From Candidatus Cloacimonadota bacterium (GTDB taxonomy: Bacteria; Cloacimonadota; Cloacimonadia; Cloacimonadales; Cloacimonadaceae), in NCBI GenBank assembly GCA_017996595.1, contig JAGOGT010000065.1, positions 1 to 6,596 of the forward strand: 6,596 bases of DNA. Reading direction: 5' to 3'. Positions 1 to 6,596 of the stretch are shown here, piece after piece (the stretch's first letter is position 1; each line of letters starts with the position of its first letter). Made by a program: the position numbers and the translations under genes. The notes beneath the pieces are model-generated. The model did no database searches. It saw nothing but the letters and a program-made list of their open reading frames with translations, and was not told where the DNA came from.

Positions 1-1312
1 GGGTATTATAATGCTGGATGAATGCCGCCTCCACTTGCAAGCGCCGGAAGGTGTAGCCAAGATAAGTATCCACAATAAACATGGGGGTATAGGGAGCTCT
101 ATCGTAATCATGCTCAGCAATATAAGCCAAATCCACATTTGCGGCATGACGCCAAACAAGATTGCGCTTGCGGATAAGAAGGCTGAAGCTGGTGGAATTG
201 TGTATGATATCGGCGTAGTCTATTGCCGCCACGCCAAATACGGAGCTGGATTTCAATATGCTGGCATCCAGGGAGTAAGTAAGATGATTGGACAAGATGA
301 ATCTGCTGGAGCTATGAATATTGCTTCCGGCCTTTAGCAGCTCCAAAGAGGCTGTGAGATCAAGAGGAATTTTGCTAAGCTGGAGATGCTTATCCAATTG
401 CAGCCAGGGATGCCTGTTTAGCTGATCAAAACGGGTGCTGGCCCCAAGGGCGGGATCATTGGCGATAATAAAACTAAGCCCGTCGCTAAGGGCAGTGCGG
501 CTGTGGAATTCCAGGCTGGGGATGAGCTGATCGGAATCCGCGATAAACGCGGCCCGCAGTTCCTTTATTCCCAAGGGTTCCCATTTAAGAGCAGGGGCGA
601 TGTATACCCCTCCCACGCCATAGCTATACTGGTACTTGCTTTTAATATCCAGCCAGCGATATTGTGCCTTTGAAGAAAGCATGAAGTTCAGATCCGCAGT
701 CTCACTTTCGTTAGTCAAAAGCTGCTGTTGCAGATCGCTATAAGCGGCTTGAAGGGTAAGCTCCCGGAAGCGGAGATTTCCCAAGGGGAGCAGAGGAACA
801 TGGCTATCCAGGCTGAATTCCCAAAGCTTAGCTGCATAGTTATATCTGTCGCTATCCTGGTAATCTGCTTTTGCAACCAGGGAAACAGAATCAGAGATGG
901 CCATTCCAGCCGCGAAACTATGCTTTAGATAGCGGGTATCGGTGATGGTGTGAAACTGAGGCACCTGGTAGTCAAATTGATGTGAAATTCTACGCAATAG
1001 CGCAAGGCGTGGATAAAATGAAAGATAGGTACTGAAACCCAGATCTGAATTCACTTCTGCTTTCAGGAAACCATGATGGTTTATTGGGACAGGCCTGGTA
1101 TCTGGCAATGGCAGATCCAAGCTCCGGGGTAATAGACCGCTTAATGAATCAGGGTTAGTCTTCGTTTCGGGAAAGGGGAGGCTGCGCTTTTTAAGATGGG
1201 GCTTCACAGCACTTTCGCCGCTAATGCTGATATCCGGCAAGGTTTGAGTTTGGCCATCCAGAAGCAAGGGGATAAAAAATAGGAACCAGAGCGCCAGGAG
1301 ATATCTGCTCAC
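1..1312 (-). CDS. Exported outer-membrane beta-barrel-like protein, GTG start, C-terminus cut by the window edge
   Basis: Translating the minus strand from a GTG at 1312-1310 gives 437 uninterrupted codons that run off the left edge, so the stop is not visible. Residues 1-20 (SRYLLALWFLFFIPLLLDG after the start) form a clear Sec signal peptide, probably cut near G20/Q21; there is no lipobox cysteine. Residues 22-80 are a proline-rich, low-hydrophobicity linker. From about residue 81 on, short alternating polar/hydrophobic segments with many Tyr, Phe and Trp and ending in aromatic residues (for example FLKAEVNSDLGFSTYLSFY at 82-100) look like successive antiparallel beta-strands of an outer-membrane barrel. 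No TonB plug domain or catalytic motif was recognised. The GTG is supported by the GGGAG seven bases upstream, by an in-frame TAA at 1333-1331 that excludes any earlier start, and by the signal peptide directly after it. The start overlaps the stop of the TPR gene by four bases, implying translational coupling. It could be a porin-like channel, a plug-less relative of TonB-dependent receptors, or a secretion/assembly barrel; the exact family is unknown. The reading frame is very secure, the barrel assignment is inference. Confidence 0.82.
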   Translation of the reverse strand, partial: MSRYLLALWFLFFIPLLLDGQTQTLPDISISGESAVKPHLKKRSLPFPETKTNPDSLSGLLPRSLDLPLPDTRPVPINHHGFLKAEVNSDLGFSTYLSFYPRLALLRRISHQFDYQVPQFHTITDTRYLKHSFAAGMAISDSVSLVAKADYQDSDRYNYAAKLWEFSLDSHVPLLPLGNLRFRELTLQAAYSDLQQQLLTNESETADLNFMLSSKAQYRWLDIKSKYQYSYGVGGVYIAPALKWEPLGIKELRAAFIADSDQLIPSLEFHSRTALSDGLSFIIANDPALGASTRFDQLNRHPWLQLDKHLQLSKIPLDLTASLELLKAGSNIHSSSRFILSNHLTYSLDASILKSSSVFGVAAIDYADIIHNSTSFSLLIRKRNLVWRHAANVDLAYIAEHDYDRAPYTPMFIVDTYLGYTFRRLQVEAAFIQHYNT

Positions 1313-4230
1313 TCGGCAACTCCCATAAGTTTATCCAATTCCAGCATTTCATCCGGGGTAAGCAAATCTTTATATATGGTTAGGAGGGTTTCGGCCTCTG
1401 TTTTAGCTCCCAGATTCAGATAAGCACGCACTACATGAAAGGCGGCCGGGTGGGTAGCTTCGGGATATTCTGGGAACAGCACGATTACCCTTTTCAAGAG
1501 GGCGATACCAGTGGGATAATCTTCGCGGGAAAAAGCAATTAAACCCTTGGCAAGAAAGGCCATGGCATGATCATGAGCAGGTAAATTGGCAGCGATAATC
1601 GCGTCTGCCAGAGTGCCTGCATCATCAAAGCGTTGCTGCTGATAGAGATATTCCAGCCGGATGAGCATGGCTTCACCCATTTCGTGTTCTGAAGTGCTTC
1701 CCAGTGCCCATAAATCCTCAAACAATATATAGCCCCCGGCTTGAGAACAGCTTAGCATGGCAAGCCAGGTTTGGGGTAGCTTGTCTTGACGATAGGCTTC
1801 GCGGTATTTTTCGATAGCCGCGGCATATTCACCAGTAAGTTGCTGCAGTTCAGCCCATTTGATCAGCACCTCACTCGAGGAGGTAACGCTGTAAGCATCG
1901 CTTAGCAAGCTGTCGGCCCGGCTGAATTGCTTTAGATTGATGAGGGCGGAGATCATCATCATCTGCAAATCCTGAGGCTTGCTTTGCGGGTATTTTGCAC
2001 GCAGTTCTTCCGCTGCATCCAGCAGTTCTGTCCATTCTTCCGCATCGTAATAGAGCTTCAGGATCATGAGATTCAGTTCGAAACTGATGAACTGGCTCAT
2101 AAAGGTTTCGGGCATCATCAGCAGTCTGTTAATATAATCCTGATTATCCACTTTCCTCATCCCCAGCTCTATTCCTACCAGCGCGGAGCGCACGATGGCA
2201 GTTTCCTCCTCCGTGAATTCACGCTTATTACGGAATTGCACCAGGAGATTCAGATAATCTTCCACCGCCTGCTCGTAATTACCCAGATTATAATATGCAT
2301 TGGCAATATCTGCCAGGGCCAGATAATAAAATTGAGAATCGGGATATTGGTCGATGAAGGAATCATAGAGCTCCAAAGCCTGATGATAGTCTTTGGCGGC
2401 GTAGGCAGATTTAGCTGAAAGGAAGAAGTAAGTATCGGGATTTTCCGCGTTGTCCGAAAGCTCCCTATAGAGCGAGGAGGCTTCCTGATATTGCTTCATC
2501 TGAAATAGATTAAGGGCCATATAGCTTCTTGCTTCACGCTTCAGCAAAGGCTCTTCGGCGATCTTCTCCGCTTCCTTGAAAAGTTCCAGAGCCTGGCTGT
2601 AATCTTTCAGCGCCAGATAGATCACCCCTTTAAGGATATAAGCATCATAGGAAGGGCTGAGATCTTTGGCATACTCGGCAGCAGGGCTGTAGTTTCCCAG
2701 GTAGTAGCTGCTCTGGGCAATGCGTATCATCACAGCATCCAGGTGTGGTTTGCGCTCCAACAGGTCGTGATAGTAATCAAGGGCTTTATTATAATTTGCC
2801 AGATAAAACTCAATCTCCCCCAGATAATACAGGGCATCATTGGCATAGTGCGAAGCGGAGTGCTGAAAGAGAACTCGCTGCAAGGCCTGGCGGGATTCAT
2901 GATAATTCTTGTTTTGAAATTGCAGATATCCTATCCGAAACAGGGCTGTGCTGGCGGAAGCGCCTTCGGGAAAGAGATTTAGATAGCGATTATATGATTC
3001 CAGAGCCATATCCCAAGCCTCCAGCTGAAACCATGATTCGGCAATCAGGATATCGATTTTGGCACTTAAATCGGGATACTGGGTAAACTGACGAGCCTGG
3101 CCAAGCTGCCGCAGAGCTTGCTGATAATCCTGCCGGCTATAGAGAAAGTGTCCCAGGGTGTAATAGGCTTCAGCCAATAGCAAATCGGGGGGATTATCAT
3201 TAAGGTAGGCGTCCAGCTGTTCGATAGCTGCGTCTTGATCTTCCCCAAAAAGTATCTTAAGCCTTTCCAGATATGCCGCAATGGCAATTTCTCCAGTTCC
3301 CTGCTTCACCAGAAGATGGAATATCGAATCCGCAGCCGCCGGATTTCCCTGCTGAACCAAAAGCAAGCCCCGGTAATAATGAATGGCATCGCTGGGCTCA
3401 GCTATATTCTCCACAAGCTTTTCAATCTGATCATAATCTCCGGTGGCAAAGGCGCGCTTGATTTTTAGCTCCTGAATCCTGGGTGCACTGGCAAGCTCCG
3501 GAGAGACTCTTTCCACAGCAAATTCATCGAAATCTTGATAGCGATCATTATTCAGCAAAAATTGCAGCCAGGAGCTGGCATACAGCAAAGCGTATTCAGA
3601 GCTTAGCGCCTGAGCATCGATCATCTGCAGAGCTTCGGAATCCATGTTTAGTTTCAGCCGGGTAGAGAACAACTGATACCTGAGTTCGGGATCATCCGGG
3701 GTAGCATTCCAGGCAAGCCGGTAATATTTTTCTGCAGAATAGAATTGACCCAGCTCATGGTGGATTCTAGCGCGAAGTTTATTTGCTTCCGCCACTACAG
3801 AAGGCTCTGTAAATTCATTATCAATTCTTTGCAGCTGGTTAAGCGCTTTGGCCTCTTCCCGGGTCTGGAACAAGCAGAAGGCATAATTGAGAATCAATAC
3901 CCCCATCACATCCTGGCTCAAGGGCTTATCCAGCAATTCTGAATACATTGCGATGGCCTCCGGATAAAGCCCCTGTTCCATGGCCAGATTTGCTTCTATA
4001 TAGCGTAGATAAGGCAGGAAAACAGATTCGGGATATTGCGCGATGAAATACTTTATCTCATCCGCCAGATTAGCGCTCTCCCCCGCAGCATAAAGCTCAG
4101 CAATATAACGGTAATCATAGGTTTCCTGATTACTGGCCCCGCGAATACTCCCGGAAGCAATGACACCCTGAGCCTTTAGCCCAAAGACAACCGAGAGAAT
4201 GATGATAATGAGGATTGATCTCTTTGTCAT
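1309..4230 (-). CDS. Large exported tetratricopeptide-repeat (TPR) protein
   Basis: A complete 973-residue protein. Residues 1-25 are a Sec signal peptide: MTKR, then a hydrophobic core (ILIIIILSVVFGL), then possible cleavage after A20 or A25. No lipobox cysteine follows, so it is probably a soluble periplasmic or peripherally bound protein rather than a lipoprotein. The rest is almost entirely helical repeats. Good TPR units, with the small residue/Tyr/Ala pattern and the NY.QA or DY.QA turn, are seen near residues 354-380, 428-455, 464-493, 529-557, 566-593, 600-630, 637-668, 790-815 and 890-920. The first 340 residues and roughly 670-780 are more degenerate repeats. No enzyme motif is visible. 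TPR solenoids bind peptides or other proteins, so a scaffold or assembly role in the envelope is likely. The ATG at 4230 lies 14 bases after the kinase stop and has a GGAAG four bases before it; the signal peptide begins directly at this Met. Its stop codon overlaps the GTG of the barrel gene, which makes the barrel protein its most likely partner. The specific function is not recognised. Confidence 0.93.
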   Translation of the reverse strand: MTKRSILIIIILSVVFGLKAQGVIASGSIRGASNQETYDYRYIAELYAAGESANLADEIKYFIAQYPESVFLPYLRYIEANLAMEQGLYPEAIAMYSELLDKPLSQDVMGVLILNYAFCLFQTREEAKALNQLQRIDNEFTEPSVVAEANKLRARIHHELGQFYSAEKYYRLAWNATPDDPELRYQLFSTRLKLNMDSEALQMIDAQALSSEYALLYASSWLQFLLNNDRYQDFDEFAVERVSPELASAPRIQELKIKRAFATGDYDQIEKLVENIAEPSDAIHYYRGLLLVQQGNPAAADSIFHLLVKQGTGEIAIAAYLERLKILFGEDQDAAIEQLDAYLNDNPPDLLLAEAYYTLGHFLYSRQDYQQALRQLGQARQFTQYPDLSAKIDILIAESWFQLEAWDMALESYNRYLNLFPEGASASTALFRIGYLQFQNKNYHESRQALQRVLFQHSASHYANDALYYLGEIEFYLANYNKALDYYHDLLERKPHLDAVMIRIAQSSYYLGNYSPAAEYAKDLSPSYDAYILKGVIYLALKDYSQALELFKEAEKIAEEPLLKREARSYMALNLFQMKQYQEASSLYRELSDNAENPDTYFFLSAKSAYAAKDYHQALELYDSFIDQYPDSQFYYLALADIANAYYNLGNYEQAVEDYLNLLVQFRNKREFTEEETAIVRSALVGIELGMRKVDNQDYINRLLMMPETFMSQFISFELNLMILKLYYDAEEWTELLDAAEELRAKYPQSKPQDLQMMMISALINLKQFSRADSLLSDAYSVTSSSEVLIKWAELQQLTGEYAAAIEKYREAYRQDKLPQTWLAMLSCSQAGGYILFEDLWALGSTSEHEMGEAMLIRLEYLYQQQRFDDAGTLADAIIAANLPAHDHAMAFLAKGLIAFSREDYPTGIALLKRVIVLFPEYPEATHPAAFHVVRAYLNLGAKTEAETLLTIYKDLLTPDEMLELDKLMGVAE
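1320..1324 (-). promoter_or_regulatory. Ribosome binding site of the barrel gene
   Basis: GGGAG on the minus strand, followed by seven bases (TTGCCGA) and the GTG start at 1312. It lies inside the last codons of the TPR gene. Together with the in-frame stop at 1333-1331 it settles the non-ATG start. Ribosomes finishing the TPR gene would terminate on the overlapping TGA and could re-initiate here. Confidence 0.7.
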
Positions 4231-4234
4231 ACTG

Positions 4235-4239
4235 CTTCC
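4235..4239 (-). promoter_or_regulatory. Ribosome binding site of the TPR gene
   Basis: GGAAG on the minus strand lies four bases before the ATG at 4230, within the 14-base gap after the kinase stop codon. The spacing is somewhat short but there is no other candidate in the gap, and the gap is too small for a separate promoter or terminator, so the gene is probably expressed from the same transcript as the kinase. Confidence 0.5.
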
Positions 4240-4244
4240 ATTAT

Positions 4245-6593
4245 TTAGCTTTTCAAGGGGATGGCAATGAACACTGTGGTGCCTTCTTTTTCTTTGCTTT
4301 TAATCCAGATTTTCCCGCCATGCAAAGTGGCAATTCTTTGGGATGTGGCCAGTCCCAAGCCCAGGCCGCTGCTGCGATATTCGATGGTGCCACTCTTGTG
4401 GGCGTAGATTTCATTCAGCTCAAAGAACTTCCGGAATACGTTTTTCAATTGATAGGCAGGGATGCCGATGCCATTATCCTGAACGTAGATAACCATGCTT
4501 TCCTTGCCTTTGATCTTCTCGGGAAGAAAGGCGGATTTGCGTGCGCCGATGGCGATGCTGCCAAAGTCATTGGTAAAACGGATGGCATTGAGCACCGGAT
4601 TGTAGATCATCAGATGCAGGGCTTCCCAATTTGCCATCAAAGGTGGCAGATCGGGTTCAATTTCCAGCTTGATGATCATTTTGCGTTTGCGTGAGAGGAT
4701 TTGCACTTCCTGGGTGATCAGTTCGAGGATTTCAGAGATAGATACAGGGGCCAGGGGAAGGCTTTCCTTCAGGTTATAGCTATTCATGGTAGTGATATCG
4801 GTGGTGGTTAGGATCAGTTTTTTCACCGAAGCTTCAATTTTGGCTACGAGTTCGGTTTTTTCTTCAGCGTCGGCATAGATATTACGTTTCAAGCGGCTTA
4901 CATGTCCCTGCAGGGTGGTGAGCGGAGTGTTCAATTCGTGGGCCACAATGGCCATAAACTCATCTTTCAGCATCTCAAAGGCGTTCAATTCGCTATTCTT
5001 TTTCAGCAGGCTTTCATAGAGCCCAGCATTGGTAAGACTGGTACTGATCTGCTGCATCAGCAATAGAATAAGCTCGGGATTAAGATACATCTCACGGCCG
5101 TGATCACCCAGATTATCCAGATACACATAGCCGAAAATCTCATTATCCACGGTTATAGGAGCACAGAATACGGTATGCAGGCTGTAATCCTGCACACTGA
5201 TGGCACTTTTGAAGCGATTGTCAAGCGTGGCATTAAGGGAGGAAATCATGCTTTGATTTTTCTGGCAAAGCGCTAATGCGGTTTTGCTAACCCCTGCCAC
5301 ATTGGGTAGAATCTGCTTCTCTCGGTTCAACTGCACTTTATAGATATTGCTTCCGCCTTCATCTAATCTGATCAGGAAGCCGCGAGTGCTATTGGTGAAA
5401 TCTATGCACGCGCTAACCAGTTCCGATTCCAGCGCTGCGATCTGCACACACTTCATGAGATTGTGAGTGATATCCATCAGCTGATTCATCTTCGCGGTTC
5501 GGAGGGTTATCTCCCGATAATCCTGCATGCGGATAATCAGCGCCGCCAGGTGATCTTTGATCGCCTTCATGAGGGCCAATTCTTGCCTGGTGAAGGGCAG
5601 CTCGCCATCGTCATACATCAGCACATAGCCCAAGCGCTGCGAAGCCCGCACCAAGGGGATTATGATAAGATGACGGGTTCCCCCCGGGGCAGCTACGGGA
5701 GTGTTGTTTTTAAAGGCCCGGTCGATGAAAGGCTGCAACTCTGCGCTCAGATAGCCATCGCCATCGGCATTGTAACTCTGCAAACAACTGAAATTCATGA
5801 TCTTCGGTTCAAATACCATGATGCGGTATTGCCTGGGAGCTAGCATCTCGGTTAGCCCCTTCTGGATAAGGAAGAGCAGCTTATCGGGATTATTCACGTT
5901 GGCGAGATTGTAAATCAGTTCGTTCAGGCTGCGGCGTATCTCCTTGTTACGAGGGATGACGGTAACCACCTCGAATGCTTTTAGATCCTTTTTATTAACC
6001 TGGCAAAGCTGATAAAAATTCTGGCGATCATCTTCGCTGATCCCTTCGCAGCTTGCTTCGATCAGCTTTTTGTAGCCAGCAAATTCAGATGCAGCCTGAG
6101 TATCCTGAGCCATCGCCAGCAGCACCTGAATGATAATCTGCATCAGCTTTATCTGCAATTGGTAATACTCATCTCCGGCCCAGGCCTTTTGGTAATTTCG
6201 GGCACGCCGGAGAATATCCCGCAGGGGGATTTCCGGTTTTTGAAGATCAAGCTTCAGGCTAATCAGCTCCAGGCTGCACTGCCAGTAACGATAGCGGTTT
6301 TCTTTGATAATCGGAATCGCCACATCGATTAGCTCTGCAGCGCGTTCCAGCTCTCCCATGCCATAGTAACAATTAATCTCCATCACGTAGAAAACGGCAA
6401 TGGCATAGTTGTTGTTTATCTCGCCGGCATGGCGGATAGCCAGCTTCAGTTCCGCCAAAGCCGTTTCGTAATCATGTTCCGCCAGAGCGATGAGACTTTG
6501 CACATTATGATAGAATTCTTCCTCGCGGATGTGCTTGTAATTGATGTGGATATTCTTGGTGAGCAATTTCTTCAGCTTTTTAGTGTTGCCCAT
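4245..6593 (-). CDS. Cytoplasmic sensor histidine kinase with helical repeats, two GAF-like domains and HisKA/HATPase core; N-terminus possibly cut
   Basis: A reading frame of 782 residues from the first visible ATG. Residues 1-205 are TPR-like helical hairpins (for example HDYETALAELKLAI at 40-53). Residues about 215-355 form a divergent GAF-like domain and about 375-525 a clearer one, with CAPITVDNEIFGYVYLDN (477-494) matching the core strand pair of GAF domains. A helix (525-545) leads to the HisKA dimerisation domain, whose H-box is FMAIVAHELNTPLT with phospho-acceptor His552. The HATPase domain has an N-box (N665, N669 in NPVLNAIRFT), a G1 box DNGIGIP from D706, an F-box (FRKFFEL, about 720-726) and a G2 box SSGLGLGLAT at 741-750, so ATP binding and autophosphorylation should be intact. 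There is no transmembrane segment, no signal peptide and no receiver domain: it should act in the cytoplasm and phosphorylate a separate regulator. Only GAG precedes the ATG before the window ends, so the true start may lie further upstream; the N-terminal repeats resemble the tail of larger kinase or ATPase/TPR/GAF/histidine-kinase proteins. First gene of the apparent operon in this window. Confidence 0.93.
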   Translation of the reverse strand: MGNTKKLKKLLTKNIHINYKHIREEEFYHNVQSLIALAEHDYETALAELKLAIRHAGEINNNYAIAVFYVMEINCYYGMGELERAAELIDVAIPIIKENRYRYWQCSLELISLKLDLQKPEIPLRDILRRARNYQKAWAGDEYYQLQIKLMQIIIQVLLAMAQDTQAASEFAGYKKLIEASCEGISEDDRQNFYQLCQVNKKDLKAFEVVTVIPRNKEIRRSLNELIYNLANVNNPDKLLFLIQKGLTEMLAPRQYRIMVFEPKIMNFSCLQSYNADGDGYLSAELQPFIDRAFKNNTPVAAPGGTRHLIIIPLVRASQRLGYVLMYDDGELPFTRQELALMKAIKDHLAALIIRMQDYREITLRTAKMNQLMDITHNLMKCVQIAALESELVSACIDFTNSTRGFLIRLDEGGSNIYKVQLNREKQILPNVAGVSKTALALCQKNQSMISSLNATLDNRFKSAISVQDYSLHTVFCAPITVDNEIFGYVYLDNLGDHGREMYLNPELILLLMQQISTSLTNAGLYESLLKKNSELNAFEMLKDEFMAIVAHELNTPLTTLQGHVSRLKRNIYADAEEKTELVAKIEASVKKLILTTTDITTMNSYNLKESLPLAPVSISEILELITQEVQILSRKRKMIIKLEIEPDLPPLMANWEALHLMIYNPVLNAIRFTNDFGSIAIGARKSAFLPEKIKGKESMVIYVQDNGIGIPAYQLKNVFRKFFELNEIYAHKSGTIEYRSSGLGLGLATSQRIATLHGGKIWIKSKEKEGTTVFIAIPLKS

Positions 6594-6596
6594 CTC

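Noticed and set aside
11..337. Plus-strand open frame of 108 codons at the left edge
   Set aside because: The minus strand here is the continuous 437-codon barrel frame with a signal peptide and ribosome binding site. The plus-strand frame has no comparable support.
1984..2418. Plus-strand open frame of 144 codons
   Set aside because: It is antisense to clear TPR units; the translation is rich in Ile, His and Gln as expected for a shadow of acidic helical repeats.
1309..4230. TPR gene as a possible source of DNA-level tandem repeats
   Set aside because: The repeats are seen only at protein level; no near-identical nucleotide units were noticed by eye, which fits old, diverged TPR repeats.
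4231..4244. Gap between the kinase and TPR genes as a possible promoter or terminator
   Set aside because: At 14 bases it holds only a ribosome binding site; there is no room for a promoter or hairpin.
4215..4694. Plus-strand open frame of 159 codons
   Set aside because: It lies fully opposite the end of the kinase gene, whose minus-strand frame carries conserved HATPase motifs. Its translation has no family-like pattern; it is a frame shadow.
5681..5690. G/C-rich palindrome CCCCCGGGGC as a possible terminator or operator
   Set aside because: It is inside the kinase coding frame, has no loop and no T tract, and its codons fit a Pro-Gly-Gly turn.
5463..5843. Plus-strand open frame of 126 codons
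   Set aside because: It is antisense to the GAF-like region of the kinase, without a recognisable product.

Overview
The window is almost wholly coding. It holds three genes in a row on the minus strand, read from right to left: a cytoplasmic sensor histidine kinase (6593 to 4245), a large exported TPR-repeat protein (4230 to 1309), and a predicted exported outer-membrane beta-barrel protein (1312 to beyond base 1). The last gene runs off the left edge. The kinase may also be cut at its N-terminus by the right edge, because its first visible ATG is only three bases from the end of the window. Both junctions are tight: 14 bases between kinase and TPR gene, and a 4-base GTGA overlap between TPR gene and barrel gene. 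No terminator or promoter is visible between them, so they look like one transcription unit whose promoter and end lie outside the window.

Organism: two successive genes encode proteins with Sec-type signal peptides, one of them rich in alternating beta-strand-like segments, which points to a Gram-negative bacterium with an outer membrane. A very large TPR protein placed just before an outer-membrane barrel, moderate base composition, and soluble multi-sensor kinases with TPR and GAF modules fit poorly cultured groups such as Cloacimonadota or other FCB-type lineages. This is an impression from style, not from a marker gene, and the confidence is low.

How the genes may work together: the TPR protein is probably a periplasmic or outer-membrane-associated scaffold and the barrel protein its likely partner in the outer membrane. 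Translational coupling of the two suggests fixed stoichiometry. The kinase has helical repeats, two GAF-like sensor domains and a complete HisKA/HATPase core, but no membrane segment and no receiver domain. It should therefore sense a cytoplasmic ligand or partner and pass phosphate to a response regulator not present here. Whether it controls the two envelope genes or is merely their neighbour cannot be told from the window. No RNA genes, mobile elements, CRISPR arrays or notable DNA repeats were seen.
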